Shown piece after piece: positions 1 through 12,900 of a stretch of 62,000 nucleotides of DNA; the stretch's first letter is position 1; each line of letters starts with the position of its first letter. The stretch is from Lingula anatina (lineage: Eukaryota > Brachiopoda > Lingulata > Lingulida > Lingulidae): positions 392,536 through 454,535 of the forward strand of contig NW_019775680.1 in assembly GCF_001039355.2 (NCBI RefSeq), written 5' to 3'. The notes beneath the pieces are model-generated. The model did no database searches. It was not told where the DNA came from and worked only from the letters and a program-made list of their open reading frames with translations. The position numbers and the translations under genes were made by a program.

Positions 1-160
1 GCGTAATTACTGGCAGCGCGAGCCAGTTACTATAAGTTACTATAAGTAACTGGCTCGCGCTGCCAGTTATTACGCGGCGGGATATTCAGTGCACAGACCG
101 TGATCATAAGACATACCGAAAATAGAAAATAGAAAATAGACATTGCATGTGAACGAAGCC
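1..160. mobile_element. Right part of a PIF/Harbinger-type MITE
   Basis: The window opens inside a near-perfect hairpin (about 1-30 pairs with 48-77, both built on ACTGGCAGCGCGAGC), followed by the sequence AGACATTGCATGTGAACGAAGCC that ends at 160 and is followed by TAA. The element at 24833-25041 has the same hairpin and the same end, with the matching inverted end on its left and TTA on both sides. A 3-bp TTA/TAA target duplication and GGC...GCC ends fit PIF/Harbinger elements. No transposase is present, so it is non-autonomous. The left end lies outside the window. Confidence 0.75.
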
Positions 161-296
161 TAAGATAAGATGATTGTTGGCGACGTTAATTCATGGGATT
201 TATTTGTTTAAAAACGATCAAAACATATGGCTTGTTCCTTGATAAGTTCAACGAGAGCTAGTCTTTACTCTTTAAGTTAAAAAAAGACGTGTGTCG

Positions 297-358
297 TAAT
301 ATAATATAATATAATATAATATAATATAATATAATATAATATAATATAATATAATATA
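297..358. repeat. Pentanucleotide microsatellite (ATAAT)n
   Basis: About 12 uninterrupted copies of a 5-bp unit (TAATA/ATAAT). There is no open reading frame and no gene context. Confidence 0.95.
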
Positions 359-1278
359 CACTAAAGAATGGTGGTAAGTCTGAATACAACGAAAGTGTAC
401 GTTAACATATACCCAACTGTCGCTTCTCCTTTCATTCTTCTGCTATACGTCTATTATATAGGCGCCTTTAATCATTAAATAAGCCGACCCCCAGGGGCTG
501 TACAGTGGCCATCTGTCTCGGTCATTAGCAGTTAATTGATATGTGTAGGGCCAATGACTCATCGGTCAAATGTTACTGACAAAACTGACCAATACAGATT
601 CAACTGAATCTCTGCACGCCGTCAACAGACTACTTGACTCGGGTTGCTTTTGCTAAATTTACTGAATGCTTTCAATCGTACTACTGTGTTATTTTATTCA
701 TAGTCTCTCTCAAAGGATATTTGATATTTTTTACTTGAGATATTGGGCCTTTCTGTAAAGATCTTGTCAAGTGATATTTGACAGGTACGTTTAGGTTAAT
801 AATAAAGAAATTTGTATTTTTCATAAAAAATTCCAATATCTTTATCGCACAAAAAAAAAACCTTCATACATGTAATAATGTCTTGCTTTACCACAACTGT
901 TTTTGTTCTTTCTTTATTCTTTTCTTTTCTTCTTTTTTTCGGTTAGACTACGAGTAGTTTTCGTGAAGTGTCATCACACTCACAGATAGGATTGATACAA
1001 TGAAACAAAAGTAATGAGATATGGTGTATTTATTTAACGTAACGATATCATATATTTTTGGTTTACACTTAGTGTTTACAATTAAGAGGAAGATGAACGT
1101 GCGATATGTGGTTGATAAGAAATAATTGCATCTTATTACTTTTCACTGAAGAAGCAATCAGATTTGGAACAAACAAACAGCGCATTAATAATCCAGGTGT
1201 TTCATTAAAGGCCCCTCAAAGCCAGACCCTCAGTTGTTAACTGATTGCTTTAACTGCCGTCTTGCGTGCGACAGTAGG

Positions 1279-1285
1279 TATAAAA
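1279..1285 (+). promoter_or_regulatory. Possible TATA box for the GPCR gene
   Basis: TATAAAA stands about 140 bp before a strong splice donor (TATAAG|GTAAGT, exon end 1424). The GPCR coding exon is preceded by an acceptor ending at 5232, so a noncoding first exon of roughly 1310-1424 joined over a 3.8-kb intron is a coherent model. This is inference from motif order only; a TATA-like string is expected by chance in AT-rich DNA. Confidence 0.35.
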
Positions 1286-1309
1286 CGGCGAAAGACTTGG
1301 AATTTATCT

Positions 1310-1424
1310 TTAGTTCAATAGAACCGACAGTTGTCACGGAGAGAAATTGGGGAATTTTTTCAGTCAAAAACTGTTATTCTACAAGAAAACTCCTTTGTCG
1401 GCATTCGCTGGGGGACGCTATAAG
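1310..1424 (+). other. Candidate noncoding first exon of the GPCR gene
   Basis: The stretch lies 25-30 bp downstream of the TATA-like box at 1279 and ends in a consensus donor (AAG|GTAAGT at 1425). The only acceptor-plus-ATG combination nearby on the same strand is at 5232/5264 in the GPCR. The start position is a guess from TATA spacing. A short open frame (1234-1428) crosses it but has no recognisable family. Confidence 0.3.
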
Positions 1425-1500
1425 GTAAGTGTTTTTTTAATGATTTTATTTTTACTTTTATAGTTCTAATCCATTAGGTTTTTCTGTCTTTCCCTCTTGC

Positions 1501-1506
<6 letters not shown>

Positions 1507-1549
<43 letters not shown>
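1507..1549. repeat. (AC)n dinucleotide microsatellite
   Basis: About 21 uninterrupted AC units lying just downstream of the candidate first-exon donor. Confidence 0.95.
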
Positions 1550-1553
<4 letters not shown>

Positions 1554-4500
1554 TACACAAACGCGGAGATAAGAAATTTAAGCTTCATAAGTGATGCAAA
1601 TTCTCAGCCGTACATGAAGTGGTTACTTTAACATGTATTAGTTATATTTTACAATGAAAAAAAAAAGCGAAGGCAAGAGTTTAAATAGTACTTATAAGTT
1701 CTTCATTGAGAACCATAAAAAAGGCCTTTATAAGATAGCAATTTACTCTGTTGGCCACATTACTTTTGAGACAACTTATATTTATGTCTCCTTATTAACT
1801 CGAGCGAAAGTATAAGTAAAGAACAAATGCAAGTTTGGTGTTCGAAATTTGGCCAGTGACGGCCCCTTTTATTGTAATGTCCCTCTAGTAGAGATACATA
1901 AAAAGCGAGCATGGATTTCCAGTAACGCGTATAAACCGCTTCTATACTAGTTTCTCCCACGACTCAAATAAAGTTGACATACCAAAGGATAAACCACATT
2001 AATCATTCGATCAGCCATAAAAGAGCTAAAAAGGAGAAAAAATACACCATCTTTGAATGTATGGTTGTAAATAGACTTACGGTGCTTAATTATCTGTCGC
2101 ACTTATGTGCCCCTGTTACCTACGCTACAGAAAATCAGCAGAAAATATCCGTTCAAGTATTATTTACGGGTAACATGAACTTATGTCCTTTGGTCTTTTC
2201 ATAAATTATTCTATCGGAAACTATATGGTGGTAGTTGAATTTGTGACGAAAATCTGACTTTTAATTAATCTTTCAACTGCTTTGTATGGCGGGAGAATTG
2301 GGTTAGGTACCAGAAATTAACTGACGGTGGGAAGTTTTGGGAAAGGGTGTGCACTCGAGTCAATCTGGCATTTTCATTTTGCTAAACCCTGAATTCACGT
2401 CACAATAAATAATATCAATATATATTTGCATATCTGTAGTCAACACGCCCAGCTTTTGATCATGAGTATCTTAAATTGATATATCACTGTTAATGTTGAA
2501 CATGGTATAAATATGAAGTCACAAAACTTGTAGACCAAATACTGTCAAACGACAACAGGAAAGTAGCTTGATTTATCTTCATTAAGGGCATTTTCTTTCG
2601 AAGAGAAAGAAACCCCATATGTTTACTCATATGAAATTTCTTCTCGCTGATACCACCACGTACGTAAAGGTGATAAATCCCTGTTCAGCGCTGGTTTGCC
2701 GCCAATAATGTACATGTGCTCGAAAAGCCAAGAGGGTAATTGTTTGTTGTTGCGGTTTTAGATCCGTTTTCCAATGTGACGTCCTTCAGCTTGCCACTTA
2801 AGACTTCAAAACATTTGCTTGCATGAGTTATTTGCATGTGCATTCGTGTTTTTCAACAGAAAATTATTTGATCTATCTTACAATTATTGTTTATGGGTGT
2901 TTATAGGAAATTATGGGATTTCATAAAGCAAAATTGCCGCACGCTGTCACGTACGTCTGACGGGTATAATATTGTTTTGCTCTTTTCTCATACTGCACCT
3001 CTTTGCCACCCGGAGGAAATCACTTGAAATAAGTGATAATTTCAGTTGCATAACAGGTCCCAATTGACCTCAAAAATCGATTCTGATATTGTGGCCAAAA
3101 CAGTTTTTCTGCGTCAGTATCATGGAATATAGAGCACAAAGGTTGCACACACTACTTTCCTCGCAATAATCGAGATCATCGAACAATAGCCACTGACGCA
3201 TTTAATAACATTTCACTTAGACCAGTGTTTTTGTATGAAAGGAAACGTACGCTGTTGGACACGGCTTAATAATACGTACAAAACTAATATTTTTAAGAAC
3301 AGTACGAAAACTACTATCTTTAAGAACAATATGAATTGGAAACTACGGGAAAATAAACCGATTTGACAACAGTGTTAATTGCCACGTCTAAACTTACATG
3401 TCTATTAACGAGGTCAATTGGAAATGTATTGCTGCGTTATGTCGCGCAGATGAAGTAGATTTGTTAATTAAAAACATTTCATTACATGCACTTAAGAACG
3501 TACATTTCTGGCAAAAGCGTGAGTTGCGACGTGGTACTACGTAAAAAAATTGTAATTTTGCGCTTCACGCTCAAGCAGTTGACTGCGGTATTAAGAAGCC
3601 GTTGACCGAGGAAAGGATCTGGAAGATTTTCAGTCTTACGCAAAATAAAGCGTTGTAATGAAGGTTCAGTTAAATACATTCCGAAATACACCTACCGTTC
3701 AAGAGTACAGTAGTAGGTTAAAAATATAACGGGAGTAAGGTCCAAGAAGCAATAACGTGAAAGCCTAATTATCTTTACAATCACAATCAAACCATATTCA
3801 AAAATGGAAAAAAATTCCGAATCCACTTTCAAAGGATCAATAAAGTAAACACACCAGTTGTGGAAGAAGGATACCGTTACGTCCAACGACCCCAAGAATA
3901 ATTCATTAATGCTCAAAAATCAAATCCATATCTCTTATTAGATTTACTAAAAAAGAACTCGAGATACAATCTAAGAGACATCAATAACAACCTGCCGTAA
4001 CTTCAAATAAGGCAATTAAAAATTATTATATAATGTCAAATAAAGGATTAAGATTTCATTGGAGCCAATCAATAGCACTCCAATCTGTCATTCAAAGCAT
4101 TTACCTAAACCATACATAAATGTATTGCTTCCTGGTGTATGTTGTTTCCGGGTATACTGATTCAAAATGCCATCGAATTGGTAATTTGGTAGACATACCA
4201 GATTGTGTTATTAACAATCAGCGTTTTGTTGATGTTCTGATTGATACTTTCGTCATACTCATGTACTTAAATAGTTTTAGTCTTCAAAATAATCTGCCAT
4301 TGCAACATGACTTTAGGGGTAACATTTGTTCGTTTTTGCCAAAAAACGGATTTCCTGGGGTAGACGACGATTTTTGCATACTTCCCAGTGGTTAATGAAT
4401 CCATTCCTACATTCGAAGTTAGTCCATGTTTTTTGTATAAAGTTTGTTTTTGTAAAAAGTCCTTAAGATATACAATAAGATAATGAGATATTTTAAGAGC

Positions 4501-4928
4501 GTAGCCATCAAAGAAGGTCCACGTGGTCCAATAACAAGCACAGATTCCAGAATAATTGCAGTGACCGTTTTGGTGGTAAATTGGAGTTTATTACATTGTT
4601 AAGAATACTTTACAATGTTTTTAGTATGAAATATGAATCCCATATTTGTTATCCCTTTAAGCTTAACTTGTTGCATTGATTTAGGCGGTAATAATTTAAA
4701 AAAGGAAACAAAATATCATTTACATCATCACGATAAGAAAATGGATTGGAAGGACAGTAAAACCGGGCCAAATAATTGCCTGGGCACGTATTGACTTTTC
4801 ACATCAGACCTTACACTCTGCATACATGTAGCCTGCTTGCTTCTCAAGGCAAAAGGATCCAACTTAACCACTCTCACATTTCACTCCCAGCCTGCCTGTG
4901 CACATACAGTTTTTGGTAACGATGGGCC
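1550..4928. other. Noncoding interval, probable 5' intron of the GPCR gene
   Basis: Only short unrelated open frames are present (none above 91 codons), with no family resemblance and no codon-like composition. I see no RNA gene. It is best explained as intron or upstream spacer of the GPCR. Confidence 0.5.
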
Positions 4929-5091
4929 AGTGTAACAGGAATGGAAGTCCGCTAGGATCCGTAGTCCTCTTCCCATTACTATGTGCAGGTGATATTGGTC
5001 CCATATACGAACTCCAACTAACCCTAACCTGTACTAATGATATGGGAGCCCGGACTTCCATTAGTAGGACTTCCATTCCTGTTACACCGAG
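4929..5091. mobile_element. Short inverted-repeat element (MITE-like)
   Basis: The left end GTGTAACAGGAATGGAAGTCC (4931 onward) is the exact inverse of the right end GGACTTCCATTCCTGTTACAC (ending near 5089), about 160 bp apart. Sequences with related ends occur near 38730-38800 and 47185-47360, so it is a dispersed family. No target duplication is clear. It sits in the presumed 5' intron of the GPCR. Confidence 0.55.
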
Positions 5092-5263
5092 ACAAATAGA
5101 CAATTATGAAGTAAGGTGCAGGGGTGGGGCCGAATCATCTATGTTTAATACTATTATAGACTATTATACTTTAGTTGGAATTAGCCTAATTAATGATTAA
5201 TTCGTGATTTGTTATCCTTTCTTGATTTTCAGACTAAAACACTGTAGCATCAACCCAACTGTA

Positions 5264-6574
5264 ATGGAAAACTTGACTGAACACGTGACAACCGCACTTG
5301 CGAACGTGACCGCTTCCTTCCTTGGAGAAATCGCCACAACTATTGTTGACCAGCTTGACGATACCACATGGGAGATGACCACTACACAAGGGGGTTCTGG
5401 AAGTGGCGGGTTTTGGGCCGCCGTTGAACGGTTCCCTAACGGCACTCATCGTGGCCGAGTAGCGGGTAATCTAAACTTCTTTAATTTCATCATGCTCTCC
5501 TGCATCAGCTCCGTCGTATGCCTGGTCGGTATCTGCGGCAACACTCTGGCCTTCCTGGTGTTCCTCCGCGAGAAGAAGAAGGGACCCTCTTCGATCATCC
5601 TCCAAGCCCTTGCCGTGTCCGACAACCTCATCCTGATTAATACGCTCGTGGAGTTCTCCTTTGCCTTCTTCTACCCCCATACGGGTTTACTGGAGGACTA
5701 TTTCTTCGCCCACCGCCAGTTCAGCCTATACACCTATCCCCTCCACTACATTTTCATCACTTCGTCCACGTGGTTGCTGGTGCTACTCACCATCCACCGC
5801 TACATCGCAGTCTGCAAGCCGCTGCACGCCAAGAAAATGTCCTCGGTGAAACACGCCCGCATCCAGGCGGCCGGCGTGTTCCTCTTCAGCATTGCCTTCA
5901 ACATGCCTAAGTTCTTCGACGTGAAAGACGTCGGCATAACGTACCTGACATCGTACAATGATGACATGAGCTACAAGACGGTTCTTCAGAAGAATTTCGC
6001 CCTGAAGATTAGCTATCGCATCGTGCTCACCACTTTGGTGATGTACATCATACCGATTGGCGCCATGGCCATCATGAACGGAAAGCTGATCTCGAAGTTG
6101 AGAGAGTCCAAGAAACAACGTCTGGCAATGGGCAAGACATCCACGGACCGCGACAGTATTAACCATATCCTTGTTGCCGTCGTCATCATCTTCATGTGCT
6201 GCACAACACCTATATTCTTCTCACAAATCGTCATGTCCTTCGTCGATTTCCTCCCCAGGAACGTTCTGATGAACTACTTCTATTTCATCCCGTTCTTGTT
6301 CCTACTCGTTGCCGTCAATGCCGCTCTTAACTTCTTCGTCTACACCCTGATCGGCCAGAAATTTCGTTCGGGGTTGCGCGAGATGATCTGCAGCACCTGT
6401 GCCACCGAGGAGCAGACCAATGCCACAGTCAAATCCTCCAATAATCGTGAGTCCACGATGTCCAACAAGAGCGACGAGGCGGACAATCAAGTGGCTACAG
6501 TGGCCACTACTGAGGTGAAGTGTGAAATGTCCACCCTCAGCACCTCCGCTTCATCCACCTCGCCACTCGTGTGA
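5264..6574 (+). CDS. Class A neuropeptide GPCR, FMRFamide-receptor-like
   Basis: This is a plasma-membrane receptor of 436 aa encoded in one exon. The ATG at 5264 is preferred over one at 5204 because a good acceptor (TTTTCAG, ending 5232) lies between them. The N-terminal tail carries NLT, NVT and NGT glycosylation sequons. Seven hydrophobic segments follow: TM1 has GNTLAF, TM2 has LAVSDN, TM3 ends in HRY instead of DRY, TM6 has CCTTPIF, and TM7 reads NAALNFFVY instead of NPxxY, followed by IGQKFR. The HRY and NFFVY variants and the TM7-helix 8 junction resemble invertebrate FMRFamide and related peptide receptors. The Ser/Thr-rich C-tail offers phosphorylation sites. The ligand cannot be read from sequence. 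GC content is clearly higher than in the surrounding DNA. A noncoding upstream exon is likely. Confidence 0.9.
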   Translation: MENLTEHVTTALANVTASFLGEIATTIVDQLDDTTWEMTTTQGGSGSGGFWAAVERFPNGTHRGRVAGNLNFFNFIMLSCISSVVCLVGICGNTLAFLVFLREKKKGPSSIILQALAVSDNLILINTLVEFSFAFFYPHTGLLEDYFFAHRQFSLYTYPLHYIFITSSTWLLVLLTIHRYIAVCKPLHAKKMSSVKHARIQAAGVFLFSIAFNMPKFFDVKDVGITYLTSYNDDMSYKTVLQKNFALKISYRIVLTTLVMYIIPIGAMAIMNGKLISKLRESKKQRLAMGKTSTDRDSINHILVAVVIIFMCCTTPIFFSQIVMSFVDFLPRNVLMNYFYFIPFLFLLVAVNAALNFFVYTLIGQKFRSGLREMICSTCATEEQTNATVKSSNNRESTMSNKSDEADNQVATVATTEVKCEMSTLSTSASSTSPLV

Positions 6575-9500
6575 AGTACGAAGCGAGAACGATAGATGGC
6601 ATTGAACCAGAAGATAAGACCTTTGGACAACCCTGAAAATGATAAAAGTATGTTTTGAAGAAAAAGGTGCTACAAGCATTGAGAATGTAAATTGGTATTT
6701 TTGATATACATTTAATGGCACAACAGATATGCGTACAGATGATACTCACCAAAGACGTGTAATATGGTTATACATTTACACGTAGGCCTAAGTCAATTTT
6801 ATTTAGTATTCATATATACATCTAGTTATGCACTCCTTCTAAATGTCAGTGTACAGTATTTGTTTGTTAATAATCTGGCATTGATTATTTTAGATAATTA
6901 AATGTTTGTTATGCATTTTTGAATATCAAAGTATATTTATCTGATGGATTTTATACAACATTGGTCAAAAAGATTGTCCCACCCCCATATCCATGTACTT
7001 TTATTTACAAATGATCACCTCACAGCTGTAAATTGTTAGAAATAGTGCTTTTTATTACAGATACCGTGTCTAACGTGATTAATGGTTAAAAAAATACAAA
7101 ATAGTGGTGAAAATATACACATTTTATACTATTTAGTAAAATCCACTGTTTCACTGTAACTTCTACAGATGTAAAGAAATGTCTATTAAATTGAAAAGAC
7201 GCCATCAAATGTCACCAAATTCACACACAATTAGCATTAGGGTGTGCCCGTTAAAGGTCACGCCTAACAGCGTGTGCGTCTACCGCGTACTGCAATTATC
7301 TCCTGTAGATGGCGCGACAATTTATTGTGCTGTGACAATTTATTGTACTTGTATTTAATTTCATTTTACCTTTCAACACATTATGTTACATATATAATTT
7401 TAATGTTGTTGTATGAGTACATGTTTATTATGATAAATAATTCTCCATTTATCGAAAGGTTGTCATAGGCCTAATTAACAGCAGCGGGCTGACTAGTCCG
7501 CGGAACTAAACTTTAAAGCTTCCTTCTAATCCCCTAATAGACACTGAATAGATTCCACGCGGGGTTTACCCAGTAAGAATCCAAGTGGGTCGGCCATATT
7601 TGATCCGCGACATGTTAGTCCGCTTTTGTGAATGCGCCCATAGCGGTGAGGGCTCAGGCCATGGGAGGAGGGGTGCACAGCGGTCGCGTGCTTCTGATAG
7701 CTTTGGAGATACCCCCATCTCCTTTTACTCACTCTTAAAATAAGAAAAACAATAGAATGGGCGAAACGAGATAAAACCAAACGTTTTGTCATCCTTGTGC
7801 CCAATATATAACAGTAAAATTACCCTTGTCTACATGCCAAAATTTCCAATTTTTGTGCACTCCCTTTTTCCCAAACCCTTGGCATAATCCTGAATCTAGC
7901 AGAACATTATCGGGTAACGATAAACATTTAATATACCATACAGGGATTTTGCAATTACATATATTTTTCAATTTGTAATTCTATTGTTAATCTGTTTATT
8001 TAATATATTCAATATTACGACTACACCATTGGTGATTGACATTGTGAGTATATCGATAACAATAAATGTTATGCAAATATAACGTTGTTTCATTTACCAT
8101 CGGCGCAGCCAAGCAGGTCTAAAAGTCTTAACACATTAAATCTTATTTTCATGAATTTCTCAAATGAGCATTACTCGGCTTGGATTCCATATAAGGCCAG
8201 CTTGCGTCAGTCCAAGAACCAGTGAGTTATGGGTAGCAGATATACATAAATCGGCGCAGTGTTTTAATCATGTGCGCAATTAATCTTCAGTCGGTCGTTT
8301 CTTTTATTCATAAAAAAGAGTAATTTTTGAGAAAAAGAAGAAAAAGTCAGGCGCTACTATGCAGTTGGTGCTTTGTATTTCACTCCATTAACAATTCAGC
8401 AGGAATCTGTTAGTGAAAATGGCGCTTCTGTGCCTTTTTTTTTGCTTGTACAGTTAAAATGGAGCCTATTGGGACAGCGCAAGATTATTGGGAAAGTCTC
8501 TACGGGCATCACGTATGATGGAGTTTTATAAATAAGACCACTTCTGTCGAATACGTCCCTCCCTTCGCTTCTTATGTACCCCTTCCTGTCCCCTCTACCT
8601 ACACTGTAGGACGAAGAAAACAAGTGCGTTCAAGTTATCACCCCCTCCCCCCTCCACAAGAATGATAACCAGGGGGGAAAGTGCAAGGAAAACTTTAAAT
8701 TTTATATACAATTTTCAAATTCCCCGCCCTCCCCCCAGGTTTTTAGAAAAATCAGCCCGAATCCCAGATGTATACCACTAGTTATTGGGGTTTTATCGCC
8801 AAGATTTGCCCCACCGGAGCCTCGTCTTGAATGATCCTATCGTGACTGGGGAGCGACCGATGGGAGGCTCCTGATTGGAGGGGAGGGGGGACTGGCAGCC
8901 ACCGTGAGCAGTACGTAATATTTTACAGTCACTTACTGTGTCTTACTAATAAGGAAAATAATGAAAGGGATATGAGACAACTGTTATTATTAAATTAAAT
9001 ATAGTTTTATTATGAAATTTATCAATTATTTAAAATACTTTTGACATCAATTTCTTAAAGAATTATGATCCCATGCCCTTTATTTGTTAAAAAAAACATT
9101 GCGTTGAATATAAATAAATATACAATACTGTAAATTAATCTTGTCGCAAAATTCTAAAGAAGTGCTTCAGATTACAGGTGTGAAACTCGACACAACATGT
9201 TGTTTCAGTTTACTGCTTTAAAATAAGTCTTATTTTTTTTCTTTTTAAAAATCTTCTTTCAAATATAAAATATATCTAACAATATTTTAAACATTAAAAC
9301 ATACAATTAAGTTGGCATTTAAAACTATTCATGTTTTCAATGTACAATACCACACAGGGCTTACAAGCAAAACAATATCAAAATCTTTTTTAAAATAATG
9401 TGATAAAGGTAAGTCTGAGGAAAAGTACTGGCTTACTCTTAGAGAAAAAACAATTTAACAATACTGCCTGCACTGCAGTATAATGTGCCAAATAAAAGCA

Positions 9501-9939
9501 CTCACAGTCTTCATGTTTTCAAACTGAAAAAAAAAATCAACACAGTTGGCCCAGAAAATGAGGTATTACTTTTCTAATTAATATATAAAAGCAGAAAATA
9601 TAGGAGTAGAAAGACCTAAGTATGGAATCTATTAATTGCCAAAACTCTGAAAAGTTAAAAATTATGTCCCAGATTTCAATTCCACTCCTGATGGCAAAGA
9701 CATTCGGGCATAGAGATAAAAGTGGATAATTTTCTAAAAATCAATGGGTAATAATTATCAAAGGAATGCTAAGTTTAAATAGATCAGCATATACTATTAT
9801 GTACCTCTTGGCCAGTAAAAGCATCATATGGAACAGCATACTAAAAGGATTAAAATTCAAGTTCATTTTTTGCTTTTCACTAATATGGAAATCATGACTT
9901 TGACTTCTGATCATCTCAAAATGGCGGTGAGACTGCATA
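6575..9939. other. Spacer between the GPCR and the acyl-CoA oxidase (convergent 3' ends)
   Basis: No gene is seen. The two flanking genes converge here, so their 3' UTRs must occupy the ends: about 6575-7000 for the receptor, and the very AT-rich 9000-9939 for the oxidase on the minus strand. Positions 7500-7740 resemble decayed mobile DNA: TATTTGATCC and GTGAATGCGCCC match the ends of the inverted-repeat element at 25553-25847. Confidence 0.5.
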
Positions 9940-12900
9940 TCATAATCTTGCCTTGAGTCGTCTCTGCAGTGGTTGGATATGCTTGTAGTAGCTGGGTAAA
10001 ACCTGGCAGAGAACAAAAGAATCAAAAGTATTAAACAAAAGAAAAATAAAGAAATAAATAGATAAAAATAGAATGTGTAAACTATTATGTTCTTCGGTTA
10101 AATATAACCATTATGGAGAAATTAACCTGAACAAGAACAAAACATTCAATTAGAATTTAACTTTGGTCAGCATTCAGAAGAGAACCTTAAATCTGTGTTC
10201 TTATATCATCTTACTGTATATGATATTATAGTTACATAGAGTAATAGTACACCTGACTCACTTCAGTTTTGTTGAGCACACATTGCTTGGCACGTCCATA
10301 AAGCTCTTCATAAACATTGCCATCATAGCCTCCCAGAGCGGAGTTCAGGGTCACATCATGGTAGTCAAAGGCATCACAGAGTGCTACGGCATTGGGTCTA
10401 AAAGAAAGTAAATAAATAAAAGTAATAATAATAATGATAAACATTGATACCAACAGCATTTGGCCTCATGGCAAACAAAGAATGAAAATCTCAGAAAAAT
10501 GCAGCACTGGGTCTAAAATAAAATATAATCCAGCATTGCAAGCTCTAGGGTATGACATAAGCAATAATAATTACACAAAACATTTTTTAAGAAGACTAGA
10601 AATATAATCATAATATTTCATCCAAAATTAAAAATAATGTGTCCCTTGAGCAACATAATAATAATAAAAAAAACTGGAAATCATTTTTCCTTTCCCCAGC
10701 ACAGCACATCCATAAGCATACCTTATCACAGCAAGCAAAGCCTGTTCCTGTCTCCGTATCAACTCCAGCTGATTACCGCTAATGGAGCCAGCCTAAAACA
10801 CAAGGAAAATATAAAATATTACTTCACATCTTTTAGAAAGTTTTGATTATGACAACTGACAATTATACTAACTTTTAGGAATTCCACAGAATATTTGACC
10901 ATCAAGTGCAGACTTCAAACATCCAAAAAAAGTTACTAGTATAAATATCATAACCTACACCAACACCTAGAAATTCCCAAAAAAATTTGACGATCAAGTG
11001 CAAAGACTTCAAATTTCCCAAAAGATTTAAATGTAGCAATTATACCAACCTCTAGGAATTCCCCGGAATGTTTGATGATCAAGTGTAGACCATAGAAGGA
11101 GCACAGAGTTGACAGCACTTCAAGGATCTGGGTGTCTGCATCCAACTGACTCAGGCTGGTGCAGAAGTTACATACAACAAATGCCTGAGCGTGTCCCTAG
11201 ACATTGAAAAGATTTATTTTTAAGCATCAGTACAAAATGAAAATATGTTTGGCTACTCAGTGTGACCTTAGATATTAAAAAGATTAAAATTTTTGAAGCA
11301 ACAGTACAAATCCTAAATAGGCTGCAATAAAATGTTTATTTTTTTGTTTTTTTAATATCTAAATTGTAAATGTTCCAGGACCTGGTGCATGTTAAACATC
11401 TCAGCAATGCATCAGTGCCATATTTGATCCATGGATCTGTTTGTCCATGGATCAGCTTGTTCTGAATGCTCCTTATGTGTGATCAGGCTGTCTGAGGCAT
11501 TCAGAAAAACTATTTTTCCATTTTATTTAGATTTGGTCTGAACGCGCTTACTACTGCCCTTACCACTGCTGCTGTTACAAGGTCAATGGATGCTCTGTTC
11601 CAGGCCACGTGCTGGGGGTCACCTGCGCTCAGTCTTCTCTGTAAGTGGTCAGCGGCTCTCTTGACCAGACTGAAGTAGAGGGGGGAATTACGTCAATTTT
11701 ACTGATTAACATGATTGATGGTAGGTTAACATGAAAACGTGATAAAATTGTGGGAGTTAAAGAGATGTACATTTTATAAGTGTTGTTTAGCACTCAAATG
11801 ATTTAATCCAGATATTATCAACTAAGACAACATTCAACATTAAAATTCAGGAACTGATTTCAAAGACTGTGAGAGGACTGTCAGGGAATTTGAAGATGAT
11901 GCTATTCTTTAAGGCCATATAAAAATCTGAATAAATGCTCTGGTTTAATAATTTTAATTGTGCAGGAGTATTCTCTGCCAATGGGATGCCTAATTTGCCT
12001 TATAGTTACTGTGTTTGAAAGCCAGTTTCTCAGTATACTTATGGCAATACATACTAGCTGGCTCTCTTAAGATGGATATCACTGATGACATTGTGATTCA
12101 AACAGTCTCTCTCACTACGAACTGGACATTCATAACTTGACCAGTCCCTGGAAAGATACTGGACGGTGGCAGGCAGTGGTTGACCCATTGTGGACTTGGC
12201 AAAACTCTTCATGAGATACCTGAAGTGGAAAATGCTAGGATTAGAATTGGTTTACAAAATAACTTTGTAAAACAGGAATGGTCTCAACAAAGATGAAAAA
12301 AATATTTTCTTTAAGAATATACATCTAGATATTGAATTTCTTTTCTTGGAATCATGCACAATAAAATAACTTGGGTTTTCATGTAAAAAAATTACTGCTG
12401 TAGTGAAGATAAGAAATTAAATGTATTTCCGCAATAATACATTTAATATGGAAATGATATTATAATTATGAAATCAGCATGACAGCTAAAAGTAAAAGGG
12501 CATTCATATGAGGTAAATATTAACACTGAAAAGGATCCAGTCATCCATGTTTGTAATAATAAATATCACAAACGCATTTTGAAACATCATTATAATCACA
12601 GAACCACTCATCAGATCAAGAAACTGAAATAAACCAGAACTTACTTTCCAGCAATGAGCCACTTGGCTGCAGCCACTGCCTGTAGCATTTAGATAACTTA
12701 AACTTGCTTTCACCGAAATCTAATCATATATTTTCACTTTGCTTTTACTTGCACGTATATGTTTTTCTTTTCTTTCTTAATAAACAATTTTCAAAATTTC
12801 CTTAAGCACTAAAATATCATTTTAGCAGTATGCTGTATAGCTGGGTTAGCAAATATTATAATCATTATTATGATATTAGCACTCTTAGAGGGTATTGGCC

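Noticed and set aside
5212-6490. Minus-strand open frames under the GPCR
   Set aside because: They mirror the GC-rich receptor exon and contain no domain of their own.
12504-12713. Possible extra ACOX exon with a GAAAG|GTAAGT-like donor
   Set aside because: The peptide has no counterpart in the oxidase family, and the flanking exons already join in frame.
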